This document shows, in pieces, positions 7,814 through 14,905 of a DNA stretch of 64,000 bases; position 1 is the stretch's first letter, and every line of letters starts with the position of its first letter. The DNA comes from Actinoplanes oblitus (GTDB lineage Bacteria; Actinomycetota; Actinomycetes; Mycobacteriales; Micromonosporaceae). Both the position numbers and the translations under genes were made by a program. The stretch spans positions 1,503,501 through 1,567,500 of the forward strand of contig NZ_CP126980.1 of assembly GCF_030252345.1 (NCBI RefSeq). The letters run 5' to 3'. The notes under the pieces were generated by a model. It was not told the origin of the DNA, did no database searches, and was given only the letters and a program-made list of their open reading frames with translations.

Positions 7814-8250
7814 CCTTGGTGGAGGTGATCGCCTCCGCGGCGTACCCGCTGGGGGCCGGTACCGCTCCGGACCGGTTCATCCGACGGCTGGCCGCGCTGG
7901 TGCCCAACTTCCTGGCAGAGGAGCCGAACAGCCCGGACGCGACCGGATCCCCGGACCTCTACTTGGCGGCGTCAGCTGCTCCGCGCGGCTCAGGAATGGG
8001 CTTCAGCGTCACGGTGGAGCTGCCAGGTGAGCAGGGGTACCGGCCGATAGACGAGTGGTGGGTGACCGGCAGCAGCGATAGCCAGGTCCAACTGGCACTG
8101 ACGCTGTCTCACAACGCAGGCGAACCGGAGTTCGATCACGCGATCCGGCTGCTACGGGCGCACGGGGCGCTGCCGGGCAACGGCATGAGGGGCTACCTGG
8201 CGGCACGGCTTGCCGCCCTGCGCCGCCCTCTGGCTCGGTCAGTCGGCTGA
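7798..8250 (+). CDS. Hypothetical mobile-element protein
   Basis: 150 residues from the GTG at 7798; GGGAGG lies ten bases before. No signal peptide or membrane span is visible. It is the last gene of the coupled run beginning at 6681. The 218 bases after it are AT-rich for this genome, contain two TTAAGT repeats near 8296 and 8310 and hold no other gene; they probably carry the promoter for 8469-8954. No family recognised. Confidence 0.55.
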   Translation: MDRSLTLVEVIASAAYPLGAGTAPDRFIRRLAALVPNFLAEEPNSPDATGSPDLYLAASAAPRGSGMGFSVTVELPGEQGYRPIDEWWVTGSSDSQVQLALTLSHNAGEPEFDHAIRLLRAHGALPGNGMRGYLAARLAALRRPLARSVG

Positions 8251-8468
8251 CACCATCGGTGAGCTGGCGCCGGTCGGCGATCATGACAGTAAGTATTAAG
8301 TCAAGGTCGTTAAGTAATCTCCGGAAACTTTGTCCGTTCGTACAGGCTTTCGACTCTTTTGTCGTTAATCACTCGACGTACGTACGGTGTCACTGCGAGG
8401 ATTGTTCGCGTTCTCATAGACATCTCGCGATGTGGGGGTGTCCGGCTTTGATCCTCGGGGGAGGACAC

Positions 8469-8954
8469 ATGAGACGCGCGCTCATCTATGTGCCAGCAGG
8501 CTTGGTCGATGACGCCGAGTACGCCAACGATTGCATCGCCTACGCGCGTCGACGTGGATGCCAAGGGGCACCTCTGATCCTCCGCGACTGGATCGACGTG
8601 GAGAGTGCCATGTCGGCCGGCTGGTTCTGGTTGGTCGTCGTTGCCAGACGCGAACACCGAGCGGGTCATCACCTTGGGCAGCGCGCCGAGGTGGCGGGCG
8701 AGACCGTGGCCCCCGTCATCGACCTGGGGGAGCAGCGCGCCGTGGCGACAACTCGACAGATCATCTGCGCGCCCTACGTCGGGCGGCACCGAGTGGCTGC
8801 GGACGTGCAGCTGGCTCGACGTCCAGTGTCAACGATGACGGCGGAGCGAGTGCGGCGGATCCTCGCCGGTATTGAGTCGGCGCCAGCGGGAATTGACCCG
8901 CTGACCGTGGCGGCAATGCGATCCATCGCCGCTCAGCTCGACGGCCTCAATTGA
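8469..8954 (+). CDS. Resolvase-domain-like protein lacking the catalytic serine
   Basis: 161 residues; GGGGGAGG precedes the ATG. The first 65 residues follow the pattern of the serine-recombinase catalytic domain: a first strand RRALIYV, a helix with CIAYARRRGC, a strand into an RDW turn, then AMSAGWFWLVVVARREH. The position of the nucleophilic serine after the first strand reads P-A-G, so recombinase activity is unlikely. The C-terminal part is helical (AERVRRILAGIES). It may be a decayed or repurposed recombinase fold of a mobile element; the relationship is inferred from pattern only. Confidence 0.5.
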   Translation: MRRALIYVPAGLVDDAEYANDCIAYARRRGCQGAPLILRDWIDVESAMSAGWFWLVVVARREHRAGHHLGQRAEVAGETVAPVIDLGEQRAVATTRQIICAPYVGRHRVAADVQLARRPVSTMTAERVRRILAGIESAPAGIDPLTVAAMRSIAAQLDGLN

Positions 8955-9003
8955 TCGTTACTCAGCGTGCAAGATCAAGGGTGTAGAAATGGGTGTACTG
9001 CAT

Positions 9004-9063
9004 GGGGGTGCGTGGCGGTGCATGATCTACAGCGCCGCTGGTAATGCGCCACAATGCACCCCC
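9004..9063. repeat. Interrupted inverted repeat beside the att site
   Basis: GGGGGTGC at 9004-9011 is complementary to GCACCCCC at 9056-9063, and TGGCG at 9013-9017 to CGCCA at 9047-9051. The arms flank about 30 bases and end 20 bases before the tRNA fragment. TGCAT/GTGCA motifs recur around it. It may end the 8469-8954 transcript or be part of the integrase arm sites. Confidence 0.45.
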
Positions 9064-9083
9064 GTGCAGGAACAAACTACCCA

Positions 9084-9127
9084 CTCATAATCCCTCGGTC
9101 GCGGGTTCGAGTCCCGCCCGCCCCACC
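9084..9127 (+). other. tRNA 3'-half, candidate attachment site
   Basis: The 44 bases begin with CTCATAA (a CAU anticodon loop) and continue through a T-arm (GCGGG-TTCGAGT-CCCGC) and the 3' acceptor strand to CCACC. No matching 5' half lies upstream, so this is not an expressed tRNA gene. A 3' tRNA half next to a tyrosine integrase remnant is the classic scar of site-specific integration. A second copy, 39 of 44 identical, is at 11217-11260. Confidence 0.75.
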
Positions 9128-9131
9128 CTTT

Positions 9132-9359
9132 CTACCTCGGTCTTCGCTTCGGCCGCACGGCGTCGAAGGCCGGGGCGGCGTGATCAGTCCGCGAATAACC
9201 CGCATTCTCGCGGGTCGCGGCCTGGTCGAGACAGTCCGCGACCTGGTCCAAGTCGTCCTCGAAGAGGTCCGCGTAGACGTCGAGGGTCATGGCGGCGGAG
9301 GCGTGACCGAGCATGCGCTGGACCGCTTTGACGTTGGCGCCCTCTGCCGCGGCGAGGCT
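9132..9359 (-). pseudogene. C-terminal remnant of a tyrosine integrase
   Basis: Read on the reverse strand, about 75 codons match the end of actinobacterial phage-type integrases: SLAAAEGANVKAVQRMLGHA, then TLDVYADLFEDDLDQVA with the catalytic Tyr in DVYADLF. The similarity stops abruptly at about 9359; the preceding HxLRHT motif and all of the N-terminal part are missing. The fragment ends five bases from the tRNA 3' half, as expected for an integrase gene next to its attachment site. It cannot encode a working recombinase. Confidence 0.8.
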
Positions 9360-9390
9360 GGTCGGCCTGCTGGCGGGCTTCGCCCGGCAT

Positions 9391-9408
9391 CGGCCGGCGC
9401 GCCGGCCG
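9391..9408. repeat. 18-bp GC palindrome at the integrase breakpoint
   Basis: CGGCCGGCGCGCCGGCCG is a perfect palindrome, nested between GTCGGCC (9361-9367) and GGCCGAC (9404-9410). It lies just beyond the point where integrase similarity ends, so it may mark or have helped cause the deletion. Confidence 0.4.
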
Positions 9409-9449
9409 ACTGCTTGCCTGCCGCTGATCCGTGGCTCGTGTTGCCAGGC

Positions 9450-9890
9450 TCAGTCAGTGGGTACGCTGCGAAGCTGCCGGTGGAGCTGCCCGGCCAGGTT
9501 GATAGCAACGGTGAACCGAAACACCTGGATCTCGTCGACGGCGAAGCTGCGGGTGATGACCGGTGGTGGTGCGTAGGCGTACACCTCGTCATCGCTCAGG
9601 CTCAGTCCCCGCCGGTGGAATGCGGCCATCGCCAGCGACCCCAGCAGGTACCGGTCTTGGCCCTCCTCTGTTTCTAGCTCAGCGATCAGTTGCGCCCGAC
9701 TCGCCCAGCCATGCACGAGTTCGCCCTCGAACGTGTCGAGGAACCACCACGCGCCTTCTTCGTCCTCCAGGAAGACATCCCCGAATAGGGAGGTGAAACG
9801 GGGCGTCTTTCCGTGCGGCTCCAGCAACCACGACCACGACTCCAGTGCGGTGGCGTACTGATCATCGCTGAACTGCTTGGTGAGCTCCAC
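9450..9890 (-). CDS. Tdi1-like (DUF1851) immunity-type protein
   Basis: 146 residues. It shows the pattern of T6SS immunity protein Tdi1-like/DUF1851 C-terminal domains: a strand turn FGDVFLEDEEGAWWFLDTFEGELVHGW, followed by AELETEEGQDRYLLGS and a later DDEVYAYAPPPVI. Members are often orphan immunity proteins carried without their toxin. No toxin gene is adjacent. It lies between the two tRNA fragments, with HicAB, in a piece of mobile DNA. The molecular target is unknown. Confidence 0.65.
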   Translation of the reverse strand: MELTKQFSDDQYATALESWSWLLEPHGKTPRFTSLFGDVFLEDEEGAWWFLDTFEGELVHGWASRAQLIAELETEEGQDRYLLGSLAMAAFHRRGLSLSDDEVYAYAPPPVITRSFAVDEIQVFRFTVAINLAGQLHRQLRSVPTD

Positions 9891-10312
9891 GCGGGCATCT
9901 GATCATGACGAGGCGCGCCGGTCTAGGTGGGTGTGGAGCCACAGTTCTGGGTGGAAACTCGGTAGCGGTCGTAACGATCGCAGCTTGAGTTCCTCTTGAC
10001 TCGGCATCCGGCGATCGCTGTCGCGCCGCTCCGCGGCTTGCCACTGGAGATGATGGTTGCCGCGATTCGCGTGCCGGCGGAGCGCAGGTCTGGCGCTGCT
10101 GTACGGCATTGAAGTACCGCAGCGCTAGCGGTCGCACCGGGCTGAGCGGATCTCCGTCAGCCCGTCTGACCTCGCATGACGCTTGATCCAACCTCGTCGC
10201 AGGTGATCCTTAGGTCCAGGATCCTGTGGGTTTGGTCGTTGTGGCTGCCGCTCTGCCTTGTGGACTGTCCTCGCAGCCCGTGGTCGCCGTGGGGGAAGCT
10301 CCGCCGGAACTG
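9891..10312. other. Gene-free stretch
   Basis: I find no supported gene in these 422 bases. Short open frames occur on both strands but lack ribosome sites and recognisable sequence. It probably holds the promoter of the 9450-9890 gene and decayed DNA. Confidence 0.5.
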
Positions 10313-10642
10313 TCAGGCGCCGGCCAGGCGTGAGGAAGCGAGCGCGTTCAAAGAGACGCCTTGCTCGGCTGCGCGGATGGCCAGGCGGCGGTGGACCTCT
10401 TCGGGTACACGGACCTGGAACTTGCCGGAGTAGTGCCGGTCGGCGATAGCCACGGGCGGGGTTTCGCCGGAGGCTTCCATGTCGGCGACGATCTCTTCGG
10501 CGACGCGCTGGATGCCGATGAAGGCTCCCATGCGGTCTTCGGCGAGCCAGGAGACGGACGGTAGCTCGGCGACGGTGCCGACGTACTCGTCGTCTTCGGC
10601 TGACCAGTGGACTCGGTAGGTGTAGTGGTCCGCCACGCTCAC
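10313..10642 (-). CDS. hicB: HicB-family antitoxin
   Basis: 109 residues. The N-terminal half is the HicB partial RNase-H-like fold (YRVHWSAEDDEYVGTVAELPSVSWLAED, with EEIVADMEASGETPP), and the C-terminal half is a ribbon-helix-helix DNA-binding unit (GKFQVRVPEEVHRRLAIRAAEQGVSLNALASSRL). HicB binds and neutralises HicA and represses the operon. It follows hicA with a four-base overlap (10639-10642), the usual toxin-first order. Confidence 0.85.
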   Translation of the reverse strand: MSVADHYTYRVHWSAEDDEYVGTVAELPSVSWLAEDRMGAFIGIQRVAEEIVADMEASGETPPVAIADRHYSGKFQVRVPEEVHRRLAIRAAEQGVSLNALASSRLAGA

Positions 10643-10899
10643 GATCGTTCCCCCAGTTTCTCGATCGCGGTCAGCACCTGCTTGACCTGGTAGGGCTTTG
10701 CCTTGCCGCCCTTGTCCTGGATGTTGACCCGAGGGTCGCCGGGCCAGGGCATCTTGAACACGTAGTGCGATGTGCCTTGTGATCGTGGTTCCCCGAAGTA
10801 GTGCCGACAGACGAACAGCAGGTCCGCGAACCGGACGTTGTTCGGGTTCCGGCGCATCTCCGCCAAGATCGTCGCCAGTCTGTCCGCCACGTCGCCCAT
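10639..10899 (-). CDS. hicA: HicA-like mRNA interferase toxin
   Basis: 86 residues with the dsRBD-like HicA shape, including GTSHYVFKMPWPGDPRVNIQ, where the His of GTSHYVF is in the place of the catalytic His of HicA toxins, and a C-terminal KPYQVKQVLTAIEKLGE helix. HicA cuts mRNA when free of HicB. The N-terminus (MGDVADRLATILAEMRRNPNNVRFADLL) is longer than in the shortest HicA proteins. A perfect 18-bp palindrome lies 13 bases before the start. Confidence 0.82.
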   Translation of the reverse strand: MGDVADRLATILAEMRRNPNNVRFADLLFVCRHYFGEPRSQGTSHYVFKMPWPGDPRVNIQDKGGKAKPYQVKQVLTAIEKLGERS

Positions 10900-10911
10900 G
10901 ATACTCGGATC

Positions 10912-10929
10912 AGTATCACCGGTGATACT
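10912..10929. promoter_or_regulatory. hicAB operator palindrome
   Basis: AGTATCACCGGTGATACT is a perfect 18-bp palindrome. A third half-site, GATACT, lies at 10900-10905, so three GATACT-type half-sites span the start region. It is the expected autoregulatory target of the HicB ribbon-helix-helix domain. Confidence 0.65.
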
Positions 10930-11216
10930 ACGAACTTGGAGGAGGCTGAGGGCCGGGACTTAGCTGTGCCGCACTGCTTCGCGGCTTGCCGCCGAATAGG
11001 GGGACGCCGTGGTGCCGCGGGTCGCCGAACGCTGGGACCAGCGGTCAGCGCCAGCGAGGCCGTGGGGCGGTGCGCAAGCAGGACGCACCCAAGATCGAAG
11101 AGTCCGCAATCAGTCCCACGAGGTCCGCAAAGACAGTGGAAGGCTGTCAGATCATGGCGAGCGTTTTTCGCAGTTCGGCGGACGTTTGTGCCAGTAGATC
11201 GACTGCGGTTTTCGAT

Positions 11217-11260
11217 CTCATAATCTCCCGGTCGCGGGTTCGAGTCCCGGCCGCTCCACT
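11217..11260 (+). other. Second tRNA 3'-half, candidate att scar
   Basis: CTCATAA through CCACT matches the copy at 9084-9127 in 39 of 44 positions. A G for C change breaks the outer pair of the T-stem, and no 5' half is present upstream, so it is a decayed copy rather than a tRNA gene. Together the two copies bracket 2.1 kb holding the integrase remnant, the Tdi1-like gene and hicAB. The sequence between hicA and this site carries no supported gene. Confidence 0.65.
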
Positions 11261-11357
11261 TCAGGTCTGACCTGCGTGTTCGAGCAGGTCAAATGTGGCA
11301 TTGCGCGAACCCGGGTCGCTCGGGTGTCGTCCTGGGCTGGATGTGGTAGATGGGTAC

Positions 11358-12587
11358 ATGTCCAAGAGTCGTGGTCGTCCCGCGGGACGAGGCAAGCCGA
11401 AGCGTCCGCAGCGCCCGGTGCGTGAGTTGCGGTTGTCGGACCGGTTGATGCGTGACGCGGTGACGATCGTGTCCGAGGACGGTGCGCTTGAGGTCGAGCG
11501 GTGGGCCAGTGGCTGGCTCGGTGCGGCGTGGTCGGCCGCTGGGCTCGGCGAGCGTGACCCGGAGAAGATGTTCCATCTGGAGGTGGTGGGACGGGCGTCG
11601 ACTCGGCCGTCGCCGCACGGGCTGGCCGCGGTGGCGGCGTTGCGCCGTATTGCCGCTCCTGGCGAGTGGTCGATGCTGGACGGCACGCTGGAGATCTTGT
11701 CGGAGAGTCAGCCGGTGCCGGAGTGGTCGGGAGTGCCTGCCTTCGAGCCGGTTCGCGCGTGGCGGGCGGTGGATGTCTGGGACAGCGAGCACGTGCTGTT
11801 CGTCGAGTTCGACGGGCAGACGCCGCACACGGTGATGGCGCAGATCTCGCTCGCCGGCGGTGTGCTGGTTGACAAGCTGGCCGCGCTGCAGCCCGGAGCT
11901 GCGGAGACCTGGGATCGGCTGCGTGAGCCGGGCGAGGTGCCGATGCCGGCTGTCGAGTGCCCGGTCGAGGTTGCGTTGGCGGAGCTCGCGGATGCTTTGC
12001 GGACCACGGACATGACCTGGCCCCGTCACGATGACGAGGACTTCCTCGACTTGCGGGCGCTGGCGTGGTCGCGATGCCGGTCTTACCTGCCGGACTTCCG
12101 TGACTGGCAGCCGATGAGTGATGAGGAACGGGAGCACCTGCTGGACGGGTTCGCACCGGCGGACGATGCGGTCGCCAGGTCGCTGGCCGATCTGTTCCTG
12201 GACTACGGGGATGGCTACATGACCAGTGGCCCGCTGTGCTGGAGCCCGGGGCAGGTGGGTTTGTTCCTGGCCGACTGGCTGCCGCGCAAAGCGGCGCTGG
12301 ACGCCGAGCAGCGCGCCGCGCTGCCGGAGGTGTTACGGCGCTGGACCCGGTATGCCCTGGAACGTCGTGCGGTTGATCCGGAATGGATCAGTCCAGTGGT
12401 CGAGGCTGTCGACACGTTCCTTCCGGCGTTCGAGGAGGCGTTCGACGACACTGCGACGTGGGGACCGGCCAAGCGGATCGCCGCAGAGTTGACGGCCCGC
12501 GGTATCGACCTCACCGACTCGGAAGCCGTCGAGGACGCGATGCGGGGCCTCAACGCCGAGCGCCTCGCTCGGCGTCTGATCGATTGA
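11358..12587 (+). CDS. Conserved actinobacterial-type hypothetical protein
   Basis: 409 residues from the ATG at 11358, whose basic head (SKSRGRPAGRGKPKRPQR) is typical of a true N-terminus; the frame is open to 11295. There is no signal peptide or membrane helix. The protein is acidic and mixed alpha/beta, with a Trp/Glu-rich second half. It is followed 57 bases later by another hypothetical gene of similar style, so the pair is probably co-expressed. I do not recognise the family and assign no function. Confidence 0.6.
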   Translation: MSKSRGRPAGRGKPKRPQRPVRELRLSDRLMRDAVTIVSEDGALEVERWASGWLGAAWSAAGLGERDPEKMFHLEVVGRASTRPSPHGLAAVAALRRIAAPGEWSMLDGTLEILSESQPVPEWSGVPAFEPVRAWRAVDVWDSEHVLFVEFDGQTPHTVMAQISLAGGVLVDKLAALQPGAAETWDRLREPGEVPMPAVECPVEVALAELADALRTTDMTWPRHDDEDFLDLRALAWSRCRSYLPDFRDWQPMSDEEREHLLDGFAPADDAVARSLADLFLDYGDGYMTSGPLCWSPGQVGLFLADWLPRKAALDAEQRAALPEVLRRWTRYALERRAVDPEWISPVVEAVDTFLPAFEEAFDDTATWGPAKRIAAELTARGIDLTDSEAVEDAMRGLNAERLARRLID

Positions 12588-12644
12588 TCACTCGAACGAG
12601 GTATCCCGTGTCGATGTCGTTCTGACGGCTCATAGGTAGGTGGC

Positions 12645-13781
12645 ATGTCGATGGTTGATGCCGCGCTGCTACGACGGGCTGGTGACCTCAAGGGCGAGCT
12701 GGTGGCGTTCTCTCAGCAGCCCCGCTACGACCGGGCTGCGTCGAGTTTTCTGGCCGAGTACGGCAACGGCCTGGAAGACGCCGACGAGCAGCGGTGGATG
12801 CTGCTCTGGGATTGTTTCGTGCTGGAGCACCGGCTGGCTAACGGCCGGACGGTGGTGGAGCAGTTCGTGGACTCCCGGCCGGACCTGCCGGAGGCTGAAC
12901 GGGAGATGGTGCTCTGCTGGCGCGATGTGGTGCAGGGCCCGTTCGAGGTGCAGCGCAAGGACGGGCCCGCGCTCCTGGTGGAGAGCCTGGTCGATGACCT
13001 GACTTATCGGGTCCGATCGAACATTGGCCCGGCCGTGTTCAAGCAGATGCCGCGCCGCTCGTTCATCATCGCCCGGCTGGTCGCGGTCGGTGACGAGTGG
13101 ATGCTGAGCGGGCCGGTACAGATCCTGCGCGGGAGCGAGCGGGACATTGCCTATCAGCTCGCGTTGGACATGTCTTTGCGTACGCCGGAAGCGGTGTTCC
13201 GAAACCCGGACAAGATGGCATTGGCATGGGAACATCAGCGTGCTGACCGAGCACGGTTCGTCGAGTTCTTCGGCACCGACCTTCTGGTGATCCCGGGGAA
13301 ACAGGCACAGGAGCGGCTCGACGGCTACTACACGCACTGCCGTGACGCGGTTCTCGGGCCGGACCCGAAGGGTGTCCCGCCTGCGGTGTCGATGTCGTTG
13401 CCGCCGGACCTGACCGATGCGGAAACGGTGGCGCTGATCTACGACGAAACGGACGGACTCGGCTTCTACGCGGAGTTCGGCCTCGTGGAGGAAGCCTTCG
13501 CGAACCCCGACCTGTTGCGGCGCCGCCGGTGGCGCGAGCAGACCCTGTCCTATCTCGAGGATGACAGCGTGGAGCCGATGGTGCTGCGCCGGCTGGCTGA
13601 TCGGGATCCCGAGAAGGCGAGTGTCGTGTTCCGGCGGCTATTGAAACGGCCACGGTTCGACTGGAACCGGGACGGTGAGGCGCTGATGCGCGAGGTCAAG
13701 GCGGGCTATTTCGATCGGCCGGTGCGCCCACGGGTGAGTCCGCTCAGCGAGCGCTTGGCAGAGTTCGCCAAACGCCGCTGA
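12645..13781 (+). CDS. Hypothetical protein paired with 11358-12587
   Basis: 378 residues. The N-terminal part is helical (residues 1-95, with DEQRWMLLWDCFVLEHRL), then comes a beta-rich segment (FEVQRKDGPALLVESLVDDLTYRVRSN, SFIIARLVAVGDEWMLSG). No catalytic motif is visible. The segment of tyrosine and aspartate near GYYTHCRDAVLG is not diagnostic. It lies between a tRNA scar and a toxin-antitoxin pair, so a defence or element-related role is possible but unsupported. Confidence 0.6.
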   Translation: MSMVDAALLRRAGDLKGELVAFSQQPRYDRAASSFLAEYGNGLEDADEQRWMLLWDCFVLEHRLANGRTVVEQFVDSRPDLPEAEREMVLCWRDVVQGPFEVQRKDGPALLVESLVDDLTYRVRSNIGPAVFKQMPRRSFIIARLVAVGDEWMLSGPVQILRGSERDIAYQLALDMSLRTPEAVFRNPDKMALAWEHQRADRARFVEFFGTDLLVIPGKQAQERLDGYYTHCRDAVLGPDPKGVPPAVSMSLPPDLTDAETVALIYDETDGLGFYAEFGLVEEAFANPDLLRRRRWREQTLSYLEDDSVEPMVLRRLADRDPEKASVVFRRLLKRPRFDWNRDGEALMREVKAGYFDRPVRPRVSPLSERLAEFAKRR

Positions 13782-13803
13782 TCAGCAACGACAGGGCCGG
13801 CGG

Positions 13804-14064
13804 CTATTCGTAGTGGTATCGACAGGAGATGATGGTGATCTCGTTGGGCTCGACGGCGTACACCATGCGGTGCTCGTCGTCGATTCGCCGGGACCGGAGC
13901 CCTGCGAGGTTGTTTCGGAGGATCTCCGGTTTGCCGATGCCCTGGCCGTCGGGATCACGTTTGATGTCGGCGATCAGCGCGTTGATGCGTTTGAGGGTCT
14001 TGCGGTCCTGGGTCTGCCAGTACAGGTAGTCGTCCCAGCCGTGATCGGTCCAGCTGAGTTTCAC
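13804..14064 (-). CDS. yoeB: YoeB-family mRNA interferase toxin
   Basis: 86 residues, the usual size. It matches Txe/YoeB closely: WTDHGWDDYLYWQTQDRKTL at the start, LAGLRSRRIDDEHRMVYAV in the middle and the C-terminal CRYHYE. The catalytic Glu/Arg/His set is retained (E in DDEHR, R in SRRID, H near the end). YoeB binds the ribosome and cuts mRNA at the A site. It follows the antitoxin with a four-base overlap. Confidence 0.92.
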   Translation of the reverse strand: MKLSWTDHGWDDYLYWQTQDRKTLKRINALIADIKRDPDGQGIGKPEILRNNLAGLRSRRIDDEHRMVYAVEPNEITIISCRYHYE

Positions 14065-14318
14065 TCCTCGGGCCCGAAATCACGCTGGGTGGCTCGGCCG
14101 GCTCGCCACTGCTCGACGCTCTCGGCGAGGTGCCTGGCGTTGGCAGGCGATCGAAGCAGGTAGTTGGTTTCCATGATCGAATCCCAGTCCTCCTTGCTCA
14201 CCAGGACGGCGTTGCCACGCTTGGAGACGATCTCGATCGGGGTGTGGTCCTCGTTGACGCGCTCGATGAGCGGAAAGAGGGACTTGCGTGCCTCGCTGGC
14301 ACTGATCGCTGAAGTCAC
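14061..14318 (-). CDS. yefM: YefM-family antitoxin
   Basis: 85 residues from the GTG at 14318, preceded by TTGGGAGG; the open frame to 14384 lacks a comparable site. Residues 1-60 are the Phd/YefM DNA-binding fold (ISASEARKSLFPLIERVNEDHTPIEIVSKRGNAVLVSKEDWDSIMET), and the C-terminal part is the flexible toxin-binding tail. It neutralises YoeB and represses its operon through the inverted repeat just upstream. Confidence 0.92.
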   Translation of the reverse strand: MTSAISASEARKSLFPLIERVNEDHTPIEIVSKRGNAVLVSKEDWDSIMETNYLLRSPANARHLAESVEQWRAGRATQRDFGPEE

Positions 14319-14334
14319 GACGCCTCCCAAAGTT

Positions 14335-14350
14335 GTACCGGATAAGGTAC
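14335..14350. promoter_or_regulatory. yefM-yoeB operator
   Basis: GTACC at 14335-14339 and GGTAC at 14346-14350 form an inverted repeat with a six-base centre, 17 bases ahead of the yefM start. YefM-type operators have TGTACA-like cores, which TGTACC/GGTACC resemble. TTGTACC may also overlap a promoter. Confidence 0.55.
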
Positions 14351-14590
14351 CACTTCGGCGATGGCAATGCGCCGCTCCTGACACCCGTTCGGGCCGCCGA
14401 CAGCGGCCCAGAACGCGACTACCTGCTACGTGAGCTGGTTAAACGTCCCGATAGTGGGCCACCGGGGATGACGGTGGGGTGGCTCGCATGATGCAACGTC
14501 CGGCCCAACTCGATTGCATGCGAACCACTTCCGGTGGTGGGCTGTCGTCGGTAGCTGGTGGAGGGCCGCAGGCGGTTCTATCCTGCGCGG

Positions 14591-14905
14591 GTGTCTCCAC
14601 TCAGTGATGCCCGGCTCGATGCCTTGGTCGCCGAGGCGGTCGTTGATTGCTACGACGAGGATGAGCAGCTCAATGGCCTTTTCCTGATGATCGAGGAGAA
14701 CCTGGCGCTGCCGTTCGGCACCGAGGTTCTCGGTGTGCCGGTGGTGGTCCGAAAGGTGGACCTGCGTTCGGCGGGGATCGTGGCGGTCTGTCATCGTGGC
14801 GGGCTGCGGCAGGTTATCGGAATCCTGGATCTGCCGTTGCCGGATCCTGCGCCAGACGGCGCGCAGTGGATCGAGGCGTACCGGTGGTGGGCGGCCGGTT
14901 CATGA
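14591..14905 (+). CDS. Conserved small acidic protein
   Basis: 104 residues from the GTG at 14591. The start is supported by TATCCT at 14579-14584, six bases upstream, a -10 box that would give a leaderless transcript. Residues 8-35 (ARLDALVAEAVVDCYDEDEQLNGLFLMIEENL) and the end (VIGILDLPLPDPAPDGAQWIEAYRWW) match small proteins often labelled calcium-binding in actinobacteria. Evidence for calcium is weak: the DEDEQ loop is not a full EF-hand. Its stop overlaps the next start. Confidence 0.65.
   Translation: MSPLSDARLDALVAEAVVDCYDEDEQLNGLFLMIEENLALPFGTEVLGVPVVVRKVDLRSAGIVAVCHRGGLRQVIGILDLPLPDPAPDGAQWIEAYRWWAAGS

Noticed and set aside
9040..9127. A complete tRNA-Met gene
   Set aside because: No 5' acceptor strand, D-arm or 5' anticodon stem precedes the CAU loop, so only the 3' half is present.
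9903..10191. Short reverse frames as a transposase fragment
   Set aside because: The translation has no DDE or helix-turn-helix pattern and there are no terminal repeats or ribosome site.
11140..11260. A second complete tRNA gene
   Set aside because: The 5' half is missing and the outer T-stem pair is broken.
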